Both the position numbers and the translations under genes were made by a program. A stretch of 8,464 nt of DNA from Oscillospiraceae bacterium (lineage in GTDB: Bacteria > Bacillota_A > Clostridia > Oscillospirales > Oscillospiraceae): NCBI GenBank assembly GCA_017455225.1, contig JAFTBL010000106.1, forward strand, positions 1 through 8,464, written 5' to 3'. Of this stretch, positions 1 to 5,278 are shown piece by piece. Each line of letters begins with the position of its first letter. The first letter of the stretch is position 1. Under the pieces are notes generated by a model. That model saw only the letters and a program-made list of their open reading frames with translations, made no database searches and had not been told where the DNA came from.

Positions 1-33
1 CCGTATTCCGTAAATGGGTACGTGCCTCCGGCG

Positions 34-160
34 GCATACTTTCTTACCCGGCGAAGAAAGTATGCAAAGAAGCCGCCTAGGGAGAGGGGATTTAGATTTA
101 CCCTCTCCCTGTGTACCCTCTCCCTTAAAACGACCAAAGGAGGGGCTTGCGGCCCCTCCT
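34..160. repeat. Composite multi-hairpin intergenic repeat
   Basis: Three consecutive inverted repeats lie here without any credible coding frame. The first is a perfect 12-bp stem (34-45 with 54-65, arm GCATACTTTCTT). The second is a perfect 10-bp stem (79-88 with 101-110, arm AGGGAGAGGG) whose right arm is repeated directly at 116-125. The third is a perfect 9-bp stem (138-146 with 152-160, arm AGGAGGGGC) with a 5-base loop. From memory, this order of hairpins resembles multi-copy intergenic elements of Ruminococcaceae/Oscillospiraceae genomes; that likeness was not searched. No transposase is present, so if it is mobile it would be of the non-autonomous (MITE- or REP-like) kind. Confidence 0.6.
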
Positions 161-183
161 CTGGACTTTACCCCGGAGCAAAG

Positions 184-217
184 CCTTCCCCTTGAGGGGA
201 AGGTGGCGCGAAGCGCC
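184..217. repeat. Double-hairpin REP-like repeat
   Basis: An 8-bp perfect stem (184-191 with 196-203, arm CCTTCCCC, loop TTGA) is followed immediately by a second small stem (205-209 with 213-217, arm GGCGC) and then GGATGAGG. The tandem of a pyrimidine/purine hairpin and a GC hairpin matches a repeat I associate with intergenic regions of gut Clostridia; copy number in this genome cannot be judged from one window. It is not followed by a T-tract, so it is not a standard intrinsic terminator. Confidence 0.55.
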
Positions 218-263
218 GGATGAGGTGTCAAATTCCCCGGAACGTCGCCCCTAAAAACACCCC

Positions 264-290
264 CGTAGGGGCGGACGCCTCTGTCCGCCC
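264..290. repeat. GTAGGGGCGGAC hairpin repeat
   Basis: An 8-bp perfect stem (269-276 with 283-290, arm GGGCGGAC) closes a 6-base loop. It has the look of the GTAGGGGCGG-type intergenic repeats of gut Firmicutes (recognised from memory, not searched). The right arm ends at 290, and the candidate -35 box of the next gene starts at 291. Confidence 0.5.
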
Positions 291-319
291 TTGCAGGTGC
301 CGGGCGTCCGTGCTATAAT
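291..319 (+). promoter_or_regulatory. Sigma-A-type promoter of the membrane-protein gene
   Basis: A -35 candidate TTGCAG (291-296) and a consensus -10 TATAAT (314-319) are separated by 17 bp. The -10 is preceded by TG one base upstream (TGC-TATAAT), an extended -10. Transcription should start near 326, about 27 bases before the preferred ATG at 353. The -35 touches the end of the hairpin repeat at 264-290. Confidence 0.75.
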
Positions 320-339
320 CCTGTCATCACAAAACGCGT

Positions 340-343
340 GGAG
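340..343 (+). promoter_or_regulatory. Ribosome binding site deciding the start at 353
   Basis: GGAG at 340-343 lies 9 bases before ATG 353. The alternative in-frame starts at 338 (GTG) and 344 (ATG) overlap this site or sit directly against it, so 353 is the better start. Confidence 0.65.
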
Positions 344-352
344 ATGATTGCT

Positions 353-922
353 ATGCGGCGAAAGTCCGAGCGGGAGATCCGGAAAGCTCATCTGGCCTCC
401 CTTGCTTATGGGATTTTGTTCATCCTGCTGGGCACGGCCATTTTTTTGCTGCCCGCTTCTTCCTCTCCTGTTCTCTATGAGGATCTGTCCGTTTCGGACA
501 CGGCAGTCCGGACCCTTCACCGTGAATTGACGGTGCGCGGGATCTCTCTGCGTCTTACGGCCGAGGACGGCGCTTCTTATATCCTCACCGGCAAATACGA
601 CGAATCGACCCTTTCTGCTGCGCTGCAGCCCGGCGTTCCCGTCACGATCCGCTTCTATCGGGATTCGTTCGGCCGCTGGTTCGGCTGGCGATATGCCGGT
701 GAGGTGTCGGCAGGCGACTCCGTGCTGGTGAAATACGCCTACTCCCCTGTGATCGGCAGCCTGTGGCGCAACATTCTCGCCACCCTCGTCCTTTCCATAG
801 GCGTACTGATCCTCTGGTTCGGGCGGGATTCTGTCAATCGGATGCGCCGGCAGGAGGCACAGCGAGACCGGCGCATCGAGCGAAAATACGGCTCGGTGCG
901 CAGGGGGAACAAAACCCCGTAG
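353..922 (+). CDS. Small membrane protein of unknown function, two transmembrane segments
   Basis: I do not recognise this 189-residue protein. It starts with a short basic cytoplasmic stretch (MRRKSEREIRK). A hydrophobic segment follows at about residues 14-34, then a soluble region of about 100 residues (37-137) rich in alternating beta-type sequence, a second hydrophobic segment at about 138-157, and a very basic tail (158-189, many Arg). By the positive-inside rule both ends should be cytoplasmic and the middle domain outside. The layout recalls small two-helix DUF3592-like membrane proteins, but I see no diagnostic motif and do not assign it. The gene has its own promoter and is the only plus-strand gene here. 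It appears less GC-rich than its neighbours, with many TCT, CCT and CTT-type codons. It converges with the regulator gene, with 4 bp between stop codons and no visible terminator in the gap. Confidence 0.75.
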   Translation: MRRKSEREIRKAHLASLAYGILFILLGTAIFLLPASSSPVLYEDLSVSDTAVRTLHRELTVRGISLRLTAEDGASYILTGKYDESTLSAALQPGVPVTIRFYRDSFGRWFGWRYAGEVSAGDSVLVKYAYSPVIGSLWRNILATLVLSIGVLILWFGRDSVNRMRRQEAQRDRRIERKYGSVRRGNKTP

Positions 923-926
923 CTAC

Positions 927-1940
927 TCACTGCAGGCTTTGGATGGCGCGCTCTACGGCCTCCCGTTCCGCGCCGCTGACGATGCCCCATTCCTCCCGCA
1001 GCAGGCGCAGCTGCTCCCGGTAGGCGGCGACGGCGCCGTCCCTGTCGCCCCGGATCTCGCAGATGTGGGCAATACTCACGGCGCTGTCAGTGTACTTGGG
1101 CGAGGGCTGCATCTCCTGCCCCTTGCGATACCACTCCACGGCCTTGTCGTACTCCTGGCGCTGGGTGTAGATATCCGCCAGCGTCAAGGCCCAGCACCAC
1201 TCCTGCTTTTCCAGACCCTGCAGTTGGTCGAAATACTTTTCCGCCTCGTCCTTCTCCCCTGCCGCCACGGCGATCAGATAGCGGTACATGGGCACGCGGA
1301 AGGTATCGTCCATGCGCGCCAGCTTCTCCAGCCACTCTCCGGCCTCGGCGAGCCGGCGGTCGTCGATCAGATTGTCCAGCAGCCACATGAGGGCGGCGCG
1401 GTTTTTCGGGTTGCGGCGGCAATAGTCGCTGAACCACTGGATGAGGGCGTGGTGATTGCGGACGTTCCAGTCGGGGACATAGCTGCCCCATGCGTTGGCC
1501 AGCTCGCTGATCGACTCCGGGTCGCCCAGCTTCTCCACCGCTTCCTTGCCGTGCTCCACCGCCAGCAGGCAATACTGGTCGGCCTGGTGGCTGTAAAGCT
1601 CGGCCAGCACCAGCTGCGCTTTGCCGGCGTGCGCGGGATCTTCCCCGATCGCGCGAAGCTGCTGCTCCAGCTGCCGTTCCTCGGCCTCGTCCAGCATGCC
1701 GCGGCTGTAGATGTGGTTTTCGATGCGCTCCAGCTGCTGCTCCGGGCTCATGGCGAACAGCCGGTCGATGGTAACGCCGAAATACACGGCGATCTCCGGC
1801 AGCAGCTGCACGTCTGGGATGCTGTTGCCGCACTCCCACTTGCTGACGGTCTGGGCAGACACGTTCAGCGCTGCGGCCAGCGCCTCCTGCGTAAGCCCGC
1901 GGTCGTTCCGCAGGCGGCGGATCTCTTTTCCCATTTCCAT
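927..1940 (-). CDS. XRE-family transcriptional regulator with TPR-like repeats
   Basis: The 337-residue product has an N-terminal Cro/C1-type helix-turn-helix at residues 5-62. The scanning helix is LTQEALAAALN, the recognition helix is SAQTVSKWE, and the domain ends in the usual SIPDVQLLPEIAVYFGV and DRLF. The remaining ~270 residues are helical with paired motifs typical of tetratricopeptide repeats, for example residues 185-210, 218-240 and 249-280 (DIYTQRQEYDKAVEWYRKG). This resembles HTH-TPR regulators in which the TPR part senses a peptide or protein partner; the ligand here is unknown. The start at 1940 is chosen because GGAGG (1949-1953) lies 8 bases upstream; an in-frame extension to 2057 adds 39 low-complexity residues and crosses the promoter. 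It may control itself or the convergent membrane-protein gene, but that is inference. Confidence 0.88.
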   Translation of the reverse strand: MEMGKEIRRLRNDRGLTQEALAAALNVSAQTVSKWECGNSIPDVQLLPEIAVYFGVTIDRLFAMSPEQQLERIENHIYSRGMLDEAEERQLEQQLRAIGEDPAHAGKAQLVLAELYSHQADQYCLLAVEHGKEAVEKLGDPESISELANAWGSYVPDWNVRNHHALIQWFSDYCRRNPKNRAALMWLLDNLIDDRRLAEAGEWLEKLARMDDTFRVPMYRYLIAVAAGEKDEAEKYFDQLQGLEKQEWCWALTLADIYTQRQEYDKAVEWYRKGQEMQPSPKYTDSAVSIAHICEIRGDRDGAVAAYREQLRLLREEWGIVSGAEREAVERAIQSLQ

Positions 1941-1948
1941 GATAACGT

Positions 1949-1953
1949 CCTCC
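1949..1953 (-). promoter_or_regulatory. Ribosome binding site of the XRE regulator
   Basis: The minus strand reads GGAGG with 8 bases to ATG at 1940. This settles the start of the regulator against the longer open frame that begins at 2057. Confidence 0.75.
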
Positions 1954-1971
1954 TTTTTTTGCTGCGGTTTC

Positions 1972-2000
1972 ATCATAGCAGATAAAAAGCGGACGCGCCA
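1972..2000 (-). promoter_or_regulatory. Candidate extended -10 promoter of the XRE regulator
   Basis: On the minus strand TATGAT (1972-1977) is preceded by TGC, giving an extended -10. Seventeen bases further upstream the hexamer TGGCGC (1995-2000) is a poor -35 match. Such a promoter would depend mainly on the extended -10 and could be open to regulation. Confidence 0.5.
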
Positions 2001-2004
2001 GCGC

Positions 2005-2041
2005 CTGTCGCGGGAGTTCACTCGCGCGACAGTTGTTTTTT
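2005..2041 (+). terminator. Hairpin plus T-tract, plus-strand terminator orientation; also a candidate operator
   Basis: A 28-bp near-perfect dyad (2005-2032) has outer arms CTGTCGCG/CGCGACAG, one mismatch, then inner arms GAGT/ACTC around a 2-base centre. On the plus strand it is followed by TTG and six T (2036-2041), the form of an intrinsic terminator. No plus-strand gene lies just upstream, however. On the minus strand the dyad sits a few bases upstream of the regulator's promoter, so it could equally be a protein-binding site. Confidence 0.4.
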
Positions 2042-2077
2042 CCGCAGGGCCGCCCATCGCCCGCGCTGACGCAGCAG

Positions 2078-2118
2078 CACCCTCAAGGGAGTCGCCTCCC
2101 CTGAGGGTGTCATTTTTT
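2078..2118 (+). terminator. Hairpin with T-tract in the gap behind the ATP-grasp gene
   Basis: A 14-position stem (2078-2091 with 2096-2109; loop TCGC) has a single A-C mismatch on the plus strand. The same position is a permitted G-U pair in minus-strand RNA. On the plus strand it is followed by TCA and six T (2113-2118). On the minus strand it lies 19 bases after the ATP-grasp stop codon, but without a downstream U-tract. It may still slow or end the minus-strand operon transcript, yet by its form it is a plus-strand terminator. Confidence 0.45.
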
Positions 2119-2127
2119 CAGGATCCG

Positions 2128-3141
2128 TTACTTTTTCAGCCCCAGGATCTTCTTATAGAACGGCCACAGTCCGGTCTTGTCCGGGCAGAAGGGCGTCAGC
2201 TGGCACAGGTCGGTGCCGGGGAAATCGTTGCCCTCGATGATGGCGGGGCCCTCCGGCGTGATGGCCACGTCCCAGCCGATGTGCCGCACCGAGGGGATCA
2301 CATGGGCAGCCTCCTTCACCATGGCGACGGCCTCCTGCACCATGGGCAGCTGATACCCCTTGAACACCACGCCGGTGTCCGGGTGGCGGTCGTAAACGTT
2401 GAAATAGTCGTCGGTGGCGTCGGAGACGATCTTCCCGGTCTCCGGGTCCACGCGGCACAGCACGCCGCCCTGCCCGGAGTTGTCGCAGTGGCAGTCGCCC
2501 CGCCCCATCTTCACGGAGATGTAGGCGACGTAGACCTCGTCGCCCACCAGCTCGGTGGCGATGCGCATGGTGTTCACCGACTGGGGATGCAGGCGCGCCA
2601 TGTCCGGATGCTGGGGCAGCACGTGCTCCAGCACGTCCAGCTTCCGCTCCCGTATATCGGCCAGCATGGCGGCAGCGTCCGGGTAGTCTTTCACCCACAG
2701 CTTTTCCACGCCCCGGCCGCAGTCGCCCCGGTTCACCTTGGCGATGATGGCCTCCTGCCCCTCCAAAAAGGCGGCCAGCTCCTCCACCGTGGCGGTGGAT
2801 CCGTCCAGTGACGCCCGTCCCACGTACTTGGCGAACACCTTGTCAAACAGCAGCTTGTTGTCGAACTCCTCCGTGGCCTCCGGCGGGTTCATGATCTCCA
2901 GCACCCGCCGGTTGCGCATCCGGGTGAGATAGGTGTCCCGCTGGCGGTCGTTCATGTCGTAAAACCCGCACATCACATAGTCGTAGTACCCGGCGCCGAA
3001 GCGCAGCGCGCACCAGCCGATGGACAGCAGTGTGCGCAGCTTGCCGTGGCCGGATTTTTCCTTCACCACGTCCAGCACGTGGTCGATCTTCTCCCAGCGA
3101 ACGCCGGAGAGAATGTGGGCAAAATAGGAGAGTTTGGACAT
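2128..3141 (-). CDS. Sugar-transfer-associated-type ATP-grasp protein
   Basis: This 337-residue protein carries an ATP-grasp fold: a lysine strand AIIAKV (131-136), a glycine-rich loop NRGDCGRGV (138-145), a hinge glutamate near EHVL (172-175), and late metal-binding residues GWD (289-291) and IEGN (302-305). The motif HPQSVNTMRI (185-194) is typical of the family annotated as sugar-transfer-associated ATP-grasp (ATPgrasp_ST). ATP-grasp enzymes join a carboxylate to an amine or thiol through an acyl phosphate; the substrate here is unknown. No signal peptide is seen, so it should act in the cytoplasm. It starts 26 bp after the gatD-like stop, with AAAGGAG 8 bases before the ATG, and is the last gene of the run. 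Its place after murT and gatD suggests work on a cell-wall or surface-polymer precursor, which is inference. Confidence 0.85.
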   Translation of the reverse strand: MSKLSYFAHILSGVRWEKIDHVLDVVKEKSGHGKLRTLLSIGWCALRFGAGYYDYVMCGFYDMNDRQRDTYLTRMRNRRVLEIMNPPEATEEFDNKLLFDKVFAKYVGRASLDGSTATVEELAAFLEGQEAIIAKVNRGDCGRGVEKLWVKDYPDAAAMLADIRERKLDVLEHVLPQHPDMARLHPQSVNTMRIATELVGDEVYVAYISVKMGRGDCHCDNSGQGGVLCRVDPETGKIVSDATDDYFNVYDRHPDTGVVFKGYQLPMVQEAVAMVKEAAHVIPSVRHIGWDVAITPEGPAIIEGNDFPGTDLCQLTPFCPDKTGLWPFYKKILGLKK

Positions 3142-3167
3142 ACAATGAGCTCCTTTCAGCTCAAAAA

Positions 3168-3887
3168 TTACTTCACAAGACGGCGAAACTCCGCCACCCG
3201 CGCCTCATAGGCCTCCTGCGCGAAGGGCGGCGGCGTAAAGTCGGCCTCCGGCACAAGGCGGTGCAGCAGCGCGGCGGTCAGCGCCGGGTTCAGCGCCAGC
3301 AGCGGCCCCAGCAGATAGGTGGCCAGAAAGCCGCCGCAGGCGAAGCCCTCCTGCCGGCTCTCCGGGTTCAGTCCGGAGCCCAGCTCCATCTGCAAAAAGG
3401 GCGTGTCCACCGCGCCGTAGCTGTGGCTGAGCTGGTTTTTGAAGCCCACCACCGTCAGCTCGTTCCACGTGCCCATGCACAGTTCGTTGTACCGCAGGCG
3501 GGAAAACCGCCGGGCGGTGGTGTCCCAGAAGCCCAGCGCCTCCACGGTAGACCCGTCCTCTTTCTCAATGGATCTGCCGAACAGCTCAAAGGCGTTGCCG
3601 GTGGCCAGCGTCAGCGTTTTTTCGTCGCCGAGGCGCTTCTCCAGCGCGTCCCGGTAGGGGCGCAGCGCCGCCAGCTCCGCCTCCTGCTGCGACTCGGTGC
3701 ACGGGCCGATATACAGGATGTCCGCCCCGTCAGCGGCAAAGGCGGGCGTATCGTGCAGATGGGTCTGCACCAGCTGATACTCCACCCCCGCCCGGCGAAG
3801 CTGATCGGTGAGATACAGCAGATTGCCCCGGTCGCCGTACAGGTTGCTGTACTCGCCGTACAGCGCCTCAATGATCAGCGGTCTCAT
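3168..3887 (-). CDS. gatD: GatD-like class I glutamine amidotransferase subunit, catalytic Cys and His apparently lost
   Basis: The 239-residue product matches GatD, the glutaminase subunit of lipid II isoglutaminyl synthase (about 243 residues in S. aureus), in length, position after murT and overall pattern: EALYGEYSNLYGDRGN at the N-terminus, ILYIGP at 57-62, a VVGF strand at 146-149, and TYLLGPLLALNP at 190-201. In the family the nucleophile sits in a GICGGYQ-type turn (Cys94 in S. aureus). The equivalent stretch here is LATGNAFELFG (94-104), with Gly97 in the Cys position. The catalytic His of GTYLHGP (His189 in S. aureus) is Leu193 here. The GFENHxGRT motif has become GFKNQLSHS. The frame is undamaged, so this looks like a pseudoenzyme, not a decayed gene. 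Its ATG overlaps the murT stop (ATGA), and AAGGAGG lies inside the end of murT with 7-base spacing, which fits equimolar subunits. Confidence 0.8.
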   Translation of the reverse strand: MRPLIIEALYGEYSNLYGDRGNLLYLTDQLRRAGVEYQLVQTHLHDTPAFAADGADILYIGPCTESQQEAELAALRPYRDALEKRLGDEKTLTLATGNAFELFGRSIEKEDGSTVEALGFWDTTARRFSRLRYNELCMGTWNELTVVGFKNQLSHSYGAVDTPFLQMELGSGLNPESRQEGFACGGFLATYLLGPLLALNPALTAALLHRLVPEADFTPPPFAQEAYEARVAEFRRLVK

Positions 3888-5278
3888 GCCTCCACCTCCT
3901 TGCCGAAGCGCTCCAGCAGCGCCTGCTTCAGCCCCATGGCGATGGGCTTGGCGTACAGCTCGTAGAAAATGCACACGGTGCCGCTGCCCCCGGTCTTTTC
4001 CGGCAGCTCCCGCGCCAGCTCGTCATAGTCCGGGTACAGCAGCAGCTTGTCCTCCGGCACGCCGGCCAGCACCAGCCGCAGCGCCAGATCCCGGCAGCGG
4101 CGGCCGCCCAGAAAAACGCGCCGCACGTCCTCCGCCTTCAACGGCTCAAAGTCTGTGTCGTAAAGCCAGGAGATGTCCTCGTGCCCGTGCTGGGCGTCCT
4201 TGGAGTCGGTCACCAGCAGCACGGCGACCTTGTCCCCCGCCGCGTGGGAAAGATGGGTCAGGCTCTGGGTGGTGGAGATGGGGTTCTGGTTTTTGGCCAG
4301 CATGGTCACCACCCGCAGCGCCCCGGCCGAGGCCTCGTCAAAGCGCACCGTTCCGGCGCCCAGCTGCTCCGCCGCGGCGACGATAGCGCCGTCGGACACG
4401 CCCAGCTCGCTGCACACGGCGGCGGCGGCTGTCACGTTGAACACGTTGAACAGCTCCCCCGCGCCAAAGGCCAGCGTCAGCGGCTCCCTGTCCCGGCGGC
4501 GCAGCACGAAGCGGCCGCCGTCAAAGTCCACGTCGCAGGCGGTATAGTCGCTCTCCGGCATGGCAAAGCCGCAGTGCTCGCACCGGGGCACGCCCACGTG
4601 GTGGAAATGGTAAAACTCATAGCTCAGCATGTGCCCGCACCGGGGGCAGGCGGATATGTCGCAGGCCTGATGGGGACATACGTCGAAGCTGCGCTCCGTC
4701 CGCTCCACGGAGAAAAACGTCCGCCGGGGGTTGATCCCCTCGCCCAACAATCCGGAAACGGCGTCGTTCCCGTTCAGCACCAGCGCCGTGGAGGCGGGCA
4801 GCGCCCCGGCGATCTTGCCGAAGATATACTCGCAGTGCCCGTTGCGCTTGATGGAGTCCCGGTACAGGTTGGTCACCGCCAGCACGTCCGGCGTCACCGC
4901 CGGGTAGATCAGGGGGGAGGATCGCTCGTCGATCTCCAGCACTGCCGCGTCATACCCCCGGGGCCGCCCCAGCAGGTCGCAGCCGCTCAGCAGCGCCGCC
5001 GCCACGCCGGTGTGCATGTTGGAGCCGGCCCGGTTGCTCAGCACCCGCTGCCCGTCCCGCTCCAGCATGTCCGCGATCATGTTGGTGGTGGTGGTCTTGC
5101 CGTTGGTGCCGGTCACCGCCACGATCCGGGGCGGCTTGCCCACGTAGCGCAAAAAGTCCGGACACAGGCGGATGGCCAGCCAGCCGGGAAAATCCGTGCC
5201 GGCGTGGCGTGTGAGCTTCAGCGCCGGGACGGACAGCTTGGCCGCCCAAAGCGCCAGCAAAAAACGCAGCTTACCCAT
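3884..5278 (-). CDS. murT: MurT-like Mur ligase family protein with zinc ribbon
   Basis: This 464-residue protein has the MurT order: a Mur ligase central domain with P-loop TGTNGKTTT (56-64), an inserted four-cysteine zinc ribbon (C211-x2-C214, C233-x2-C236; two more Cys at 201 and 206), and a C-terminal MurT domain with [11 protein letters not shown] (368-378). Canonical MurT with GatD amidates the D-glutamate of lipid II to D-isoglutamine on the inner face of the membrane. Some conserved stretches differ from what I recall of canonical MurT: LFRDQLDRYGE appears as [11 protein letters not shown] (138-148), and KNPAG appears as KNQNPIS (329-335). The start overlaps the mnmG stop by 8 bases with AAAGGG as ribosome site, and the stop overlaps gatD. 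It could act on a variant peptide stem or another precursor, given its apparently inactive partner. Confidence 0.85.
   Translation of the reverse strand: MGKLRFLLALWAAKLSVPALKLTRHAGTDFPGWLAIRLCPDFLRYVGKPPRIVAVTGTNGKTTTTNMIADMLERDGQRVLSNRAGSNMHTGVAAALLSGCDLLGRPRGYDAAVLEIDERSSPLIYPAVTPDVLAVTNLYRDSIKRNGHCEYIFGKIAGALPASTALVLNGNDAVSGLLGEGINPRRTFFSVERTERSFDVCPHQACDISACPRCGHMLSYEFYHFHHVGVPRCEHCGFAMPESDYTACDVDFDGGRFVLRRRDREPLTLAFGAGELFNVFNVTAAAAVCSELGVSDGAIVAAAEQLGAGTVRFDEASAGALRVVTMLAKNQNPISTTQSLTHLSHAAGDKVAVLLVTDSKDAQHGHEDISWLYDTDFEPLKAEDVRRVFLGGRRCRDLALRLVLAGVPEDKLLLYPDYDELARELPEKTGGSGTVCIFYELYAKPIAMGLKQALLERFGKEVEA

Noticed and set aside
14..223. Short plus-strand frame in the 5' intergenic region
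   Set aside because: It runs straight through three inverted repeats, has no convincing ribosome site, and gives a featureless product.
939..1985. Plus-strand open frame of 348 codons antisense to the XRE regulator
   Set aside because: The minus strand encodes a clear HTH plus TPR protein with a GGAGG site. The plus-strand product is a Leu/Val/Gln-rich shadow.
1941..2057. 39-residue N-terminal extension of the XRE regulator
   Set aside because: It would cross the regulator's own promoter and the dyad. The GGAGG site before 1940 and the normal HTH N-terminus support the shorter form.
3168..3887. The gatD-like gene as a pseudogene
   Set aside because: There is no stop or frameshift, the length is normal, codon use is as in the neighbours, and coupling to murT is intact. 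The catalytic changes look like a functional shift, not decay.
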